Of a stretch of 64,000 nucleotides of DNA, positions 46,383 through 57,314 are shown one piece after another. Position numbers and translations under genes: made by a program. Within the stretch, counting starts at the first letter, position 1; the number at the start of each line of letters is the position of its first letter. This stretch comes from Jatrophihabitans sp. (GTDB lineage Bacteria > Actinomycetota > Actinomycetes > Mycobacteriales > Jatrophihabitantaceae): assembly GCA_036389035.1 (NCBI GenBank), contig DASVQQ010000002.1, positions 62,001 to 126,000 of the forward strand, given 5' to 3'. Under the pieces are notes generated by a model, which worked only from the letters and a program-made list of their open reading frames with translations, had not been told where the DNA came from and made no database searches.

Positions 46383-46406
46383 GTCAGGTGGTCAGGTGGT
46401 CAGGCG
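46383..46406 (-). repeat. Three 8-bp tandem units at the YciI stop codon
   Basis: GTCAGGTG, GTCAGGTG and GTCAGGCG follow one another and include the stop codon (46386-46384). Because 8 is not a multiple of 3, copy number determines the reading frame and the last residues (HLTT) of the protein. Confidence 0.85.
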
Positions 46407-46683
46407 CCGGGTCCGGCGCCAGGTTCTCCTGCCACGGCCGGATCGTGTACGACTTGATCACGCCGTTCAGCACGAACGGGTCGCCGGCCGCGAACTCTTC
46501 GGCCGCCTCGCGACTGGGGAACACGCCCAGCGCCTCGCCGTTGAAAGGCTCCTGGAGGGGCCCCATGAGCAGCACCAGGCCCCGCTCGTGGCAATCCTTG
46601 AGGTAGGCCAGGTGCGCTGGGAAATGTTTATCGGCCAGCGGGCCGAAATCCGGCACGCTCTGCATGGTCATCACATACTTCAT
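46384..46683 (-). CDS. YciI family protein
   Basis: This 99-residue protein is of the YCII/muconolactone isomerase-like fold. It begins MKYVMTMQSVPDFGPLADKHFPAHLAYLKD, with the conserved His of the family in HLAYL, and contains EFAAGDPFVLNGVIKSYTIRPW. Function in vivo is unknown; related proteins are small dimeric enzymes or binding proteins. The C-terminal DHLTT is encoded by an 8-bp tandem repeat. Confidence 0.88.
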   Translation of the reverse strand: MKYVMTMQSVPDFGPLADKHFPAHLAYLKDCHERGLVLLMGPLQEPFNGEALGVFPSREAAEEFAAGDPFVLNGVIKSYTIRPWQENLAPDPAPDHLTT

Positions 46684-46811
46684 CGACTGCTACCCCCGAG
46701 CCCGTCGCGGGACCACGGACGGTCACCGGCTTTCGGCGGACCGTTCCAATTTCTACGACTCGGTTGCGTAGGCCAACCGCCCACTTGCGCAGCTGGCGAA
46801 ACGGCGAACGG

Positions 46812-46850
46812 GAAAAGGGATGGGCGGCCCCGCCGAAGCGGGACCGCCCA
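46812..46850 (-). terminator. Rho-independent terminator of groEL
   Basis: Read on the minus strand, a 14-bp stem (GGGCGGTCCCGC / GCGGGGCCGCCC core, one G-U pair) with tetraloop TTCG is followed by CCCTTTTCCC. It begins 28 bp after the groEL stop. The UUCG loop and T-run make this the clearest intrinsic terminator in the window. Confidence 0.85.
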
Positions 46851-46877
46851 TCTGAGATAGCGCAGGCAGGACGAGGT

Positions 46878-48518
<1,641 letters not shown>

Positions 48519-48619
48519 TTACTTGTCTTGTGCTGATTCAGCACTGACCAGCTATTGACCGACCTGAGATGCCCGCGACGGCCGGCGCCCGTATCGGAGA
48601 GCGCCTCATCACGATCGGC

Positions 48620-48646
48620 TTAGCACTCACAGTACCCGAGTGCTAA
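48620..48646 (-). promoter_or_regulatory. Perfect CIRCE element (HrcA operator)
   Basis: TTAGCACTC-N9-GAGTGCTAA matches the CIRCE consensus at all 18 arm positions. It lies 113 bp upstream of the groEL start codon. Confidence 0.95.
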
Positions 48647-48653
48647 GTCAGGT

Positions 48654-48680
48654 TTAGCACTCGGACCCCTCGAGTGCAAG
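48654..48680 (-). promoter_or_regulatory. Second, degenerate CIRCE element
   Basis: TTAGCACTC-N9-GAGTGCAAG keeps the left arm perfectly and 7 of 9 bases of the right arm. It begins 7 bp beyond the first CIRCE, a 34-bp centre-to-centre distance (about three helical turns), so two HrcA dimers could bind the same face. Confidence 0.85.
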
Positions 48681-48751
48681 GCGCGGGGCGGCCCTGCGGG
48701 TACTCACCCCCCGCTGGCAGGGGGTTGCGCCGACCGCCTACCGTTTCTCGA

Positions 48752-50812
48752 ATGAGCTTTCCCGAGACCCGCACGGTGGACCAGGTCGATGACTTTCACG
48801 GCACCCCGGTAGCCGACCCGTACCGCTGGCTGGAGGACCAGACCAGCTCCGAGGTCAACGACTGGGTCCGGGCGCAGGCCCAGGCCGCCGAGCGGTACCT
48901 GCAGGACCTGCCCGGACGGTCCGAGCTCGCGGCCCGCCTCGGTCAGCTGTCGACGCTGCCCAGCTCGAGCGCTCCGTCGCTGCGCGGCGGGCGGTGGTTC
49001 CGGCTGACCAATGACGGCAGCCAGCAGCAGTCGGTGCTGCGGGTGGCCGACGAGCCGATGGGGACCGGCCAGGTGGTGCTGGACCCGAACCCGGCGGCGG
49101 CCGATGGCAGCACCTCGCTGGCCGCCGCGGTCGCCGACCACGACGGCGCCCTGGTCGCCTGGTCCTACCAGGAAGCCGGCAGCGACTGGTGCCGCTGGCG
49201 GGTGCGGTCGCTGCGGACGGGTGCGGACCTGCCCGACGACGTCCGGTGGGCCAAGTTCGTCGAGCCGTGCTGGCTGGGCGACTCCAGCGGCTTCGTGTAC
49301 GCGATGTACCCGCCGACCGACCCCGACGACATGTACTCCTCGGTCGCCGGGTCGCCGCGGCTGATGCTTCATCGGCTCGGCACCACCCAGGAGCAGGACG
49401 AGCTGATCCTCGAACTGCCCGACCAGCCCGCCGCCATTCAGATGCCCTGGATCGACCACCAGGGCCGCTGGCTGGTGATCGGGGTCCACGACGCCCCGTC
49501 CGACACCCGCGCGATCCGGGTCCGCGACTTGAGCCAGCCGGGCAGCGAACCGCGCCAGATCATCGAGCCGACCGGCGCCTGGTGGGATTTCGTCACCGCG
49601 CTGCCGGACGGGCTCGTGTTTCGTACCGACTTCGAGGCCGACCGCGGCCGACTGGTGCTGGTCGATCCGGAGTCGGGTGAGATCAGCACCCTGGTCGCCG
49701 AGCGGGAGCACCTGCTGCTCAGCGCCGCGGCCGGGGTCAACGCTCTGGTGGTGTGCTGGCTGGCCGACGCCCGGGCGGTGGTGACGGTGCACGGCCTGGA
49801 CGGCGACCAGACCGGCGTGATCGACCTGCCCGGCCTGGGCAGCGTCAGCGAGCTGACCGCCGATCCGGACTCCGACCTGGTACACCTGACCTTCTCCTCC
49901 TTCCAGGCGCCGCCCCGCATCCTGCAGTACCAGCTCGGTACCGGGCGCACCTCGGTGGTCTTCGACGCGGCCGCCGGGGCCACTCCGCCGGACATCGTCA
50001 CCGACCAGATCTGGGTCACCAGCGCCGACGGCACCAGGCTGCCGGCCTTCGTGGTGCACCGGGCCGACGTGACGGCCGACAACGGCCCGCACCCGTGCAC
50101 CCTGTACGGCTACGGCGGCTTCAAAGTCAGCCTGACCCCTGAGTTCTCACCCACCATCGCGACCTTCGCCGAGGCCGGCGGGGTGTGGGTGGTGGCGACC
50201 CTGCGCGGTGGCGGCGAGTACGGCGCCGGCTGGCACGACGCCGGCAAGCTGGACCGCAAGCAGAACGTCTTCGACGACGCCATAGCCACCGCCGAGCACC
50301 TGATCGCCACCGGCTGGACGGCGCCGGACCGGCTGGCCGTCAACGGCGGTTCCAACGGCGGGCTGCTGGTGGGCGCGCTGATGACTCAGCGCCCGGAGCT
50401 GTTCGCAGCGGCCGTCCCCCAGGTCGGGGTGATGGACATGCTTCGCTTCGAGCGGTTCACCATCGGCTGGGCCTGGACCTCGGACTACGGCATCGCCAGC
50501 CGCAGCCGCGAGGAGTTCGACGTCCTGCACGCCTACTCGCCCTATCACCGGCTGCGCCCCGGCACCCGCTACCCGGCGACGCTGGTGACGACCGCCGACC
50601 ATGACGACCGGGTGGTCCCGGCGCACAGCTTCAAGTTCGCCGCCCGGTTGCAGGCTCTCAGCCCGCCGGACGCGGTTGCCTACCTTCGGGTGCAGTACAG
50701 CGCCGGGCACGGCCAGGGCAAGTCGCGCTCGACGCTGATAGCCGAGCGAACGGACCTGCTGGCCTTCCTCGGCCGCCACACCGGCCTGAGCTACGACCAG
50801 CTGGCCGATTAG
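48752..50812 (+). CDS. Prolyl oligopeptidase family serine peptidase (S9A)
   Basis: This 686-residue protein has an N-terminal cap and beta-propeller (about 75-400) followed by an alpha/beta hydrolase. The catalytic triad is Ser534 in GGSNGGLLVG, Asp in ADHDDRVVP (618-619) and His653 in SAGHGQGKS. The RGGGEYGAGWHDAGK loop is characteristic. It has no signal peptide, so it cleaves short peptides after proline in the cytosol or is released. ATG 48752 has no ribosome site and may be leaderless. It is divergent from groEL. Confidence 0.94.
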   Translation: MSFPETRTVDQVDDFHGTPVADPYRWLEDQTSSEVNDWVRAQAQAAERYLQDLPGRSELAARLGQLSTLPSSSAPSLRGGRWFRLTNDGSQQQSVLRVADEPMGTGQVVLDPNPAAADGSTSLAAAVADHDGALVAWSYQEAGSDWCRWRVRSLRTGADLPDDVRWAKFVEPCWLGDSSGFVYAMYPPTDPDDMYSSVAGSPRLMLHRLGTTQEQDELILELPDQPAAIQMPWIDHQGRWLVIGVHDAPSDTRAIRVRDLSQPGSEPRQIIEPTGAWWDFVTALPDGLVFRTDFEADRGRLVLVDPESGEISTLVAEREHLLLSAAAGVNALVVCWLADARAVVTVHGLDGDQTGVIDLPGLGSVSELTADPDSDLVHLTFSSFQAPPRILQYQLGTGRTSVVFDAAAGATPPDIVTDQIWVTSADGTRLPAFVVHRADVTADNGPHPCTLYGYGGFKVSLTPEFSPTIATFAEAGGVWVVATLRGGGEYGAGWHDAGKLDRKQNVFDDAIATAEHLIATGWTAPDRLAVNGGSNGGLLVGALMTQRPELFAAAVPQVGVMDMLRFERFTIGWAWTSDYGIASRSREEFDVLHAYSPYHRLRPGTRYPATLVTTADHDDRVVPAHSFKFAARLQALSPPDAVAYLRVQYSAGHGQGKSRSTLIAERTDLLAFLGRHTGLSYDQLAD

Positions 50813-50918
50813 CCCTCCCAGGACGGGGGTTCACACCGCAGCTCGTCAGCCGTCTGATGTCAGGCGTCTGATGACAGGCGTCTCAGGCGACGCCGACGAG
50901 CCGCGGCTGTGACCAGGC

Positions 50919-51125
50919 CTAGGCGTTGACCACCTTCACGGAGTCGGCCTGCGGACCCTTCGGCCCCTGGGCCACCTCGAACTCCACTCGCTGGCCCTCT
51001 TCCAGTGACCGGTAACCGTCACTCTGGATGGCGCTGTAGTGGACGAAGACGTCCTGGCCGCCGTCTACGGCGATGAAGCCGTAGCCCTTCTCGTTGTTGA
51101 ACCACTTCACGGTGCCCTGTGCCAC
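50919..51125 (-). CDS. Cold-shock protein, CspA type
   Basis: This 68-residue single cold-shock domain protein has RNP1 KGYGFIAV and RNP2 VFVHYSAI, and is a likely RNA chaperone. AAGGAG, 6 bp before GTG 51125, fixes the start. The 105 bp after it contain repeated GGCGTCTGATG units (50865-50890). The 259 bp upstream, up to the thrC end, hold only a 22-bp tandem repeat and promoter space. Confidence 0.95.
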   Translation of the reverse strand: MAQGTVKWFNNEKGYGFIAVDGGQDVFVHYSAIQSDGYRSLEEGQRVEFEVAQGPKGPQADSVKVVNA

Positions 51126-51341
51126 GCTGCACTCCTTGCTGGCTGCCGACCGGGCCGCCACACCCCGTGGCGTCCGGGGTCTTCGTTACACGGTCCCGGC
51201 AGCTCAGTGCGCACAGTGGCGGAATCCACCGCCCCCGTGGTCCTTCGTTGGCGAAACGCCCGTCACTCGACCATGCGGGAAATTACCGGCTGGCGACCCA
51301 CCCCGCCACCGGATCGGCTCTTTTTCTAGCCGCTCAAGCCC

Positions 51342-51393
51342 CACAGCAGGCTCAGCAACGCTTCACAGCAGCCTCAGCATGGCCTCACAGCAG
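51342..51393 (-). repeat. thrC: 22-bp tandem repeat spanning the thrC stop
   Basis: CACAGCAG recurs at 51342, 51364 and 51386 with CTCAGCA spacers, a 22-bp period. The unit nearest the gene contains the thrC stop (TCA at 51385-51387). In the coding direction each unit reads CTGCTGTGA or CTGCTGTGG, that is copies of the last two leucine codons and stop. Confidence 0.85.
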
Positions 51394-52659
51394 ACCGGCG
51401 GCTCGCATCCCTTTGAGCGTCGGGGCGATCACCGCGGTCGGCGCCAACCGGCCGGCCACCGCGTCCAGGGTCTTCAGGCCGTCGCCGGTGTTGTAGATGA
51501 CCGTCTCCCGGCCCGGGTCCAGCCGGCCGGTCTCGACCAGCTTCTTGCACACCGCGGTGGTGACCCCGCCGGCGGTTTCGGCGAACACCCCGGTGGTCCG
51601 GGCCAGCAACTCGATGCCGGCCCGGATCTCCTCGTCATCGACGTGGGCCATTGCCCCGCCGGTGCCGCGCACCGCGTCCAGGGCGTACGGCCCGTCGGCC
51701 GGGTTGCCGATGTTGAGCGATTTGGCGATACCGCTCGGGCGCACCGGCAGCACGGTCTCGCTGCCGGTCTCGAAGGCGTGCGCGATCGGCGAGCAGCCCG
51801 AGGACTGCGCGCCGTAGACCCGGTAGTCCGACGGCTCGACCAGCCCGATGCCGGCCAGTTCCTTGAAGGCCTTGTGCACCTTGGTCAGCAGCGAGCCGGA
51901 CGCCATCGGGACCACCACCTGTTGCGGCAGCCGCCAGCCGAGTTGCTCGGCGACCTCGTAGCCCAGGGTCTTGGAGCCCTCGGCGTAGTAGGGCCGGACG
52001 TTGACGTTGACGAACGCGGTGTGCTCGAACTCATCGGTCTCGGCCAGCTCGCTGCACAGCCGGTTGACGTCGTCGTAGGAGCCCTCGACGGCGACCAGGG
52101 TTCCGCCGTACACCGCCGTCTGGGTGATCTTGGCCAGCTCCAGGTCCGCGGGCACGAACACGATGGACTCCATGCCGATCCGGGCCGCGTGGGCGGCGAC
52201 CGAGTTGGCGAGGTTTCCGGTGGAGGCGCAGGCGATCCGACGAAAGCCCAGCTCGCGAGCGGCGGTGATGGCCACCGAGACCACCCGGTCCTTGAACGAG
52301 TGGGTGGGGTTGGCCGAATCGTCCTTGACCCACAGCGGCGCGGTGAAGCCGAGCCGGTCAGCCAGCCGGTCGGCCCGGATCAGCGGCGTCATGCCGGTGC
52401 CGGAGTCGACCCTGGTGGCTGGATCGTGCCCGGCGGGCAGCAGGCCGGCGTAGCGCCACAGCGAGTGCGGACCGGCCTCGATGCTCTGCCTGGTGACCGA
52501 GCCGAGCCGGTCGGCGTGGTAGCCGACCTCGAGCGGGCCGAAGCATTCGAAACAGGCGTGCTGGGCGGCGAGCGGGTAGTCGGCTCCGCAGTTGCGGCAG
52601 ATCAGCCCGGATGCCGGCGATGCCGGTGGCTGGCTGAGTCGGTTGATGGTCGCGGTCAT
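51385..52659 (-). CDS. thrC: Threonine synthase
   Basis: This 424-residue PLP enzyme converts O-phosphohomoserine to threonine. The N-terminal zinc-ribbon-like CRNCGADYP and CFECFGPLE (C21, C24, C36, C39) are followed by the fold type II core, with Lys123 in NPTHSFKDRVV binding PLP. ASTGNLANSVAAHAARIG, SGSLLTK and the late AETAGGVTTA are conserved. The start ATG 52659 has GGAGAAAGGG upstream. It is monocistronic, with hom and thrB elsewhere. A perfect ACTCGCGCGCGAGT palindrome lies 126 bp upstream (52785-52798). Confidence 0.95.
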   Translation of the reverse strand: MTATINRLSQPPASPASGLICRNCGADYPLAAQHACFECFGPLEVGYHADRLGSVTRQSIEAGPHSLWRYAGLLPAGHDPATRVDSGTGMTPLIRADRLADRLGFTAPLWVKDDSANPTHSFKDRVVSVAITAARELGFRRIACASTGNLANSVAAHAARIGMESIVFVPADLELAKITQTAVYGGTLVAVEGSYDDVNRLCSELAETDEFEHTAFVNVNVRPYYAEGSKTLGYEVAEQLGWRLPQQVVVPMASGSLLTKVHKAFKELAGIGLVEPSDYRVYGAQSSGCSPIAHAFETGSETVLPVRPSGIAKSLNIGNPADGPYALDAVRGTGGAMAHVDDEEIRAGIELLARTTGVFAETAGGVTTAVCKKLVETGRLDPGRETVIYNTGDGLKTLDAVAGRLAPTAVIAPTLKGMRAAGLL

Positions 52660-52859
52660 AACGAGGCCCTTTCTCCTCATCTTCCCTGGCACACGCGGAA
52701 CTGCGTGGCAGGCCGGAGTTGGCACCTTCCGTACGGACTCTTCTGGCACGCGAGTGCGGGCCGATATCATTGGCTGAGCGGCTTACTCGCGCGCGAGTCG
52801 TGCTGGTGGTTGCCGGGGCTTCAACGGGCCGGTCCCTCTGCCCCTCTGGATGAGCGGAA

Positions 52860-53426
52860 CTATGAAGTTGTCTGCCCTTGACTGTAGTCATGGGTCAGCA
52901 CCACGACGACCGCCCCCGGGCCCAGACCGTCGAACTTCGGCCGGACCCGCTGGATTTCGGGGAACTGGGCCCGCAGCGCCTCGGCCGCGGCCTGGGCGCC
53001 GGGCGCGGCCGGGTCGTAATAGGCCACGGTGGACAGGATGTCGCCGTCGAAGGTGCTGGTCTGGGTGACCGTCCAGCCACCCTGTTCGAAGCGCTGGCTG
53101 GCGCCGCGCGCGAGTGCGGGGCGGTCGGTGTTGTCCAGGACGACCAGGGCGACGCCGCTGGAGGTGCCCCGCGCCGGCCCGGCGCCGGTGTCCTGGCTGG
53201 GGGCGGGCTGGCTCGGCGCCGACCCGCCGGCAGCGGCCTGGCCGCCCGCCAGGGGTGGCGGGGTGGCAAGCGGGCGCAGCAGCGAGTTGCCGGCATGCCG
53301 GCCGCCGGGCTGGCCCAGTGCGGAGTAGGCGATGACGGCCAAGGACATTCCGGCCACCAACAGCAGTGCGCCCAGTGCCCGCTCAGCGGTGCGGCGTCGC
53401 GCGGGGGGAGCAGCGGTATGGGTCAC
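52860..53426 (-). CDS. LytR C-terminal domain membrane protein
   Basis: This 188-residue protein has a short basic cytoplasmic start (PPARRRTAERALG), one transmembrane helix (about 17-38), a Pro/Ala/Gly linker and an extracytoplasmic LytR_C domain. The domain shows VALVVLDNTDRPALARGASQRFEQGGWTVTQTSTF and VVVVLTHDY. It lacks the LCP catalytic domain, so it is not a cell-wall ligase itself. It follows DUF3263 after 16 bp; the pair is typical of actinobacteria, and the function is unknown. Confidence 0.88.
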   Translation of the reverse strand: MTHTAAPPARRRTAERALGALLLVAGMSLAVIAYSALGQPGGRHAGNSLLRPLATPPPLAGGQAAAGGSAPSQPAPSQDTGAGPARGTSSGVALVVLDNTDRPALARGASQRFEQGGWTVTQTSTFDGDILSTVAYYDPAAPGAQAAAEALRAQFPEIQRVRPKFDGLGPGAVVVVLTHDYSQGQTTS

Positions 53427-53442
53427 GGATGTGAAGTCTATA

Positions 53443-53775
53443 TTAAACTTCGATGCCCAACCGGCGCGCGGACCGTTGCCGCTGCCGGCTGGCGCGCAGC
53501 CGCCGGAGCCGCTTGACCAGCATCGGGTCGGCAGCCAGCGCCTCGGGGGTGTCGATCAGGCCGTTGAGCACCTGGTAGTACCTGGTGGCGGACATGTCGA
53601 ACAGCTCGCGGATCGCCTGCTCCTTGGCGCCGGCGTACTTCCACCATTGCCGTTCGAAGGCGAGGATCTCTCGGTCGCGGCGGTTCAGGCCGCCATCGTC
53701 GCCGGAGCCGTCGGCGGTGCTCTGGTAATCGCCGCCGGTCGCGGCGGCGTCGTGGGCGGCGGGCGCGGGTTCCAT
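53443..53775 (-). CDS. DUF3263 domain protein
   Basis: This 110-residue protein has the conserved core GLNRRDREILAFERQWWKYAGAKEQAIRELFDMSATRYYQVLN (about 29-71), a helix-turn-helix-like actinobacterial domain, followed by a basic C-terminus RLRRLRASRQRQRSARR. This suggests DNA binding. GGAGG lies 4 bp before ATG 53775. It forms an operon with the LytR_C gene. The 234 bp upstream hold no other gene that I can support. Confidence 0.88.
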   Translation of the reverse strand: MEPAPAAHDAAATGGDYQSTADGSGDDGGLNRRDREILAFERQWWKYAGAKEQAIRELFDMSATRYYQVLNGLIDTPEALAADPMLVKRLRRLRASRQRQRSARRLGIEV

Positions 53776-54009
53776 GCGGCCTCCGATCGAGTGTGCATCG
53801 GCTGGTAACAGCCTGGGTTGGTCTCTTATGTGCCGGCTGAATTGCACCGTTGTCATTCGCGTGTCCATTGAACCATGACGACCGGACAAGAACGTGCGGA
53901 GCTGCCGTGTCGAAGGACCGGCTCCGGCGGCTGTCCACAGCCGGCACGGCGCCGCACAGATCTGCCGGGCCGGCTCGTGCGGCGCCTCAGCGACGGCAGT
54001 GTTCTCTTC

Positions 54010-54342
54010 ATGCATCCAGGTAGGGCGGTCCAGCTGCTGGACCTCGGCCGACTCGAGCACCTCAGCCGCGAGCTGGCCGGCGCCGCCGACGAGCTGGCCG
54101 GGGTGCGCTCGACCCTGCGGGCCCGGGCCGCCGGCCTGGGGTGGCACTCCGGGGCAGCCCGGGCCTTTCAGGCAGTCCTGCACGAGCTGCTCGGGCAGCT
54201 GGGCCAGTCCGGCTCGCGGCTGACCGAGCTGTCCGCCGCGGTTCGCGCCCACCAGCAGCGGGCCGCCGGCCGGGCCGCCTCGGTGGCCCAGCTCGCCCAC
54301 GCCTCCCTCGACCTCGTCGAACGGGTGGTGCGGCTGCCGTGA
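54010..54342 (+). CDS. WXG100-like helical protein
   Basis: This protein of about 110 residues is predicted to be two long helices with a turn containing GLGWHSGAARAF, which resembles the WxG hairpin of ESX/T7SS substrates. The C-terminal helix is RLTELSAAVRAHQQRAAGR to the end. ATG 54010 is used, though no clear ribosome site is visible and the frame stays open further upstream. The stop overlaps the start of the hydrolase gene as GTGA, so the two are coupled. No secretion ATPase (EccC) is nearby. Confidence 0.6.
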   Translation: MHPGRAVQLLDLGRLEHLSRELAGAADELAGVRSTLRARAAGLGWHSGAARAFQAVLHELLGQLGQSGSRLTELSAAVRAHQQRAAGRAASVAQLAHASLDLVERVVRLP

Positions 54343-55616
54343 GCGGCCCGATCACCGTCCGGGGCGGCAGCGACTCGATCGCCGCCGACATCGAGCAGCT
54401 CGCCGCGTTCGCCTCGGCGCTGGACCGGGCCGCCGAGCAGGTCGGCGGCACGCTGCGGGCGCTGGCCCGCTGCCTGGCCGAGCCGGCGATGGTTCCCGCA
54501 GCCGTTCTGGACCCCGCCGGCGCCGCCCAGATCCTGGCCCTGACCGGCGTGGCGATGGCCGGGACAGCCGGCGTACTGGCCGGTTGCCAGTCCCTCGCGA
54601 CCGGCCTGCGGCTGGCCGCCGGGTCCTACCGGGCGGCCGACGAGCTCGACCGGCGGCTGGCGCCCGTGCTTGCCGCCGGTCTGCGGTTGCCGCTGGCGCT
54701 GATGCCTATTTCGGTCCCGTCGCCGGCCCGGTTGCAGGCCGGCCTGACCGCCGATCCGGAGCTGGTCGACGTGGCGGTGCAGCTGCTGACGGCCGGCGGC
54801 TCCGGCGGCCTGCCGGTGCCCGGCGCCACCGCCCGGCTGGCCGGGCTGCTGGCCACCCCGTTCGCCGACGGCGCCGCCGTGGTGAGCGCCCGGCCGGGCA
54901 TGCCGACCGGTGACCGGAACGGACCGCCGCGCGGCGCCGCCGACCTGATCCGGGCCCTGGCCCTGCGCAATGCCCACAACGACGGCGGCGGCACGATCGA
55001 CGTCCGGATCCTCGACGGCCCGAGCGGGCGCCGGGTGATCCTCGACATCACCGGCACCACGGCGTGGAACCTCGACCCGACGCGCCGCACCGCACCCGTC
55101 AGCGACCTCGGCACCAACCTGCGGGCGCTGGCCAACCGGTCCTCGGTCTTCGAGCGGGGCGTGCTGCAGGCGCTTCGCCAGGCCGGCGTCACGCCGAGCG
55201 AGCCGATCATGCTGGTGGGCCACAGCCAGGGCGGCATGATCGCGGCCCAGCTGGCCGGCCGGCTGCGGGCCGGGTCCGAGTTCAGCGTGACCCATCTGGT
55301 GACCGCCGGCTCACCGGTCGGCCTGGCGCCCGTGCCGCGCTCGGTGTCGGTGCTGTCGCTGCAGAACCGCGGCGACGTCGTGCCCGAGCTGGACGGCGTG
55401 GCCAACCCACGACGGGCCGGCTGGATCACCGTGCACACCGCGCATGGCGACAGCTCGGTGCTCGGCAGGCACTCGCTGGGTTCCTACCTGGCCGGCGCCG
55501 TCGACCTGGACGGCAGCGCTGACCCGGCGCTGGCGCACTGGCGACGCGGCGCTGCCGGCTTTCTCGGCGCCGAGCGGGTCAGCACCCAGGTGTTTCAGAT
55601 CCGGCGGGCGGACTGA
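54339..55616 (+). CDS. Alpha/beta hydrolase with helical N-terminus
   Basis: This 425-residue protein starts at GTG 54339. Residues 1 to about 140 are Ala-rich helices of WXG-like character (DSIAADIEQLAAFASALDRAAEQVGGTLRALARC). Residues about 205-425 form a lipase-like core with the nucleophile elbow GHSQGG (Ser296), ITGTTAWNL as a likely oxyanion strand, and Asp and His candidates in NRGDVVPELDG and HSLGSYL. Coupling to a WXG-like gene suggests a secreted pair, possibly an ESX-associated lipase, but this is inference. Confidence 0.78.
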   Translation: MSGPITVRGGSDSIAADIEQLAAFASALDRAAEQVGGTLRALARCLAEPAMVPAAVLDPAGAAQILALTGVAMAGTAGVLAGCQSLATGLRLAAGSYRAADELDRRLAPVLAAGLRLPLALMPISVPSPARLQAGLTADPELVDVAVQLLTAGGSGGLPVPGATARLAGLLATPFADGAAVVSARPGMPTGDRNGPPRGAADLIRALALRNAHNDGGGTIDVRILDGPSGRRVILDITGTTAWNLDPTRRTAPVSDLGTNLRALANRSSVFERGVLQALRQAGVTPSEPIMLVGHSQGGMIAAQLAGRLRAGSEFSVTHLVTAGSPVGLAPVPRSVSVLSLQNRGDVVPELDGVANPRRAGWITVHTAHGDSSVLGRHSLGSYLAGAVDLDGSADPALAHWRRGAAGFLGAERVSTQVFQIRRAD

Positions 55617-55694
55617 ACCGGGGCAGGCCCTCCGCTGCGGCTGCCTCACACCTCTGCGGTTGCCTCAAACGCCGAGGTGCAGCACGATCAGGCG

Positions 55695-57314
55695 ATGCTG
55701 GGGTTGATGCAGGACGTTCCGCTGACCATCGAGTACATCCTCCGTCGGGGCGAGCGAATGTATCCCCACGCGCGCGTCACCACCCAGCTGGCGCAGGGCC
55801 AGGAGCGGATCAGCTTCACCGAGCTGGCCACCCGGTCCCGGCAGGTGGCCGGCGTCCTGGACCGGCTGGGCGTCTCGGCCGACGGCCGGGTCGGCTCGTT
55901 CGGCTGGAACACCGCCAATCACACGGCGCTGTACTTCGGAGTGCCGTGCACCGGCCGGGTGCTGCACACCCTCAACATCCGGCTCTTTCCCGAGCAGCTG
56001 GTCTACACCGTCGAGCACGCCGAGGACGAGGTCGTCTTCGTGGACCGGTCGCTGCTGCCGCTGTTCGGGCAGTACCTGCCCAAGCTCAGCACCGTCCGGC
56101 ACGTGGTGGTCTTCGACGACGGAGCGCCGAGCCCGCTGCCCGACGATCCCCGGGTGGTGCTCTGGGACGACGTGGTGGGCGAGGAGTTCGACTTCACCGG
56201 CATGGTCACCGACGAGCACACCGCCGCGGCCCTCTGCTACACCACCGGCACCACCGGCAATCCCAAGGGCGTGCTCTACTCCCACCGCTCCACCTACCTG
56301 CACGCCCTGATCACCCACGTGCCCGGCACCTTCTCCGTCAGCGACGCCGACATCCTCATGCCGGTGGTGCCGATGTTCCACGCGATGGCCTGGGGGTTGC
56401 CCTACTCCGCCGTGATGGCCGGCGCGAGCCTGGTGATGCCGGGCCCCGGCATGACGCCGCCGGCGTTGGTGGACCTGCTCGAGAGCGAGCGGGTGACCCT
56501 CACCGCGGGGGTGCCGACGATCTGGATGGGCATGCTGCCGCTGCTGGCCGGCCGCGACCTGTCCGCCTTGCGCAGCGTGATCTGCGGCGGCTCGGCGGTG
56601 CCCAAGGCGCTGTCCGAAGGCTGGCGGGCCGCGATCGGGTTGCCGATCACCCAGGCCTGGGGCATGACCGAACTCTCGCCGCTGGGAACGGTCTGCTCGA
56701 TGCGGGCCGAGCACGCCGACCTGCCCGAGGAGCAGAAGGCCGACATCCGCGCGACCGCGGGGTGGCCACCGATCGGGGTCGAGATGCGGATCGTGGACTC
56801 CGAGACCCGCGAGGAGCTGCCCTGGGACGATCGGGCCACCGGCGAGCTGGAGACCCGGGGACCGTGGATCGCCCGGCAGTACTACCGCACCGACGAGTCC
56901 GGTGAGCAGTTCTCACCCGACGGCTGGCTGCGCACCGGTGACGTCGGGGCGATCTCGGAGTTGGGCTACCTGCGGTTGGTCGACCGGACCAAGGACCTGA
57001 TCAAGTCCGGCGGCGAGTGGATCTCCTCGGTGGACCTGGAGAACCAGATCATGGCGCATCCGGCGGTCGCCGAGGCCGCTGTCATCGCCGTCCCGCACCC
57101 GCGATGGATGGAGCGGCCGCTGGCCTGCGTGGTGCTCAAAGCGGATCAGACGGTGGACAAGGCCGAGCTGGGGGCGTTCCTGGCCGAGCGGGTGGACAAG
57201 TGGCGGCTGCCCGATGACATCGTGTTCCTCGACGAGATCCCCAAGACCAGCGTCGGCAAGTTCTCCAAGAAATCGCTTCGCGAGCAGTTCGCCGACCGCC
57301 GGTTCGGCGACTGA
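55695..57314 (+). CDS. Fatty-acid CoA ligase (acyl-CoA synthetase)
   Basis: This protein of about 539 residues is an adenylate-forming enzyme that activates medium or long-chain acids. Visible motifs are the P-loop [29 protein letters not shown], the hinge region [35 protein letters not shown] and the catalytic lysine in [14 protein letters not shown] 55695 is preferred; a GTG at 55677 is also possible. Just upstream, CTGCGG(C/T)TGCCTCA is directly repeated (55633, 55653). It is monocistronic. Confidence 0.93.
   Translation: MLGLMQDVPLTIEYILRRGERMYPHARVTTQLAQGQERISFTELATRSRQVAGVLDRLGVSADGRVGSFGWNTANHTALYFGVPCTGRVLHTLNIRLFPEQLVYTVEHAEDEVVFVDRSLLPLFGQYLPKLSTVRHVVVFDDGAPSPLPDDPRVVLWDDVVGEEFDFTGMVTDEHTAAALCYTTGTTGNPKGVLYSHRSTYLHALITHVPGTFSVSDADILMPVVPMFHAMAWGLPYSAVMAGASLVMPGPGMTPPALVDLLESERVTLTAGVPTIWMGMLPLLAGRDLSALRSVICGGSAVPKALSEGWRAAIGLPITQAWGMTELSPLGTVCSMRAEHADLPEEQKADIRATAGWPPIGVEMRIVDSETREELPWDDRATGELETRGPWIARQYYRTDESGEQFSPDGWLRTGDVGAISELGYLRLVDRTKDLIKSGGEWISSVDLENQIMAHPAVAEAAVIAVPHPRWMERPLACVVLKADQTVDKAELGAFLAERVDKWRLPDDIVFLDEIPKTSVGKFSKKSLREQFADRRFGD

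Noticed and set aside
46684..46877. Missing groES beside groEL
   Set aside because: No groES-sized frame with the expected motifs lies on either side. Solo groEL copies are normal in actinobacteria.
53875..54009. Longer N-terminus for the WXG-like protein from ATG 53875
   Set aside because: The added 45 residues are Arg/Pro-rich without helix periodicity and look like intergenic DNA read through.
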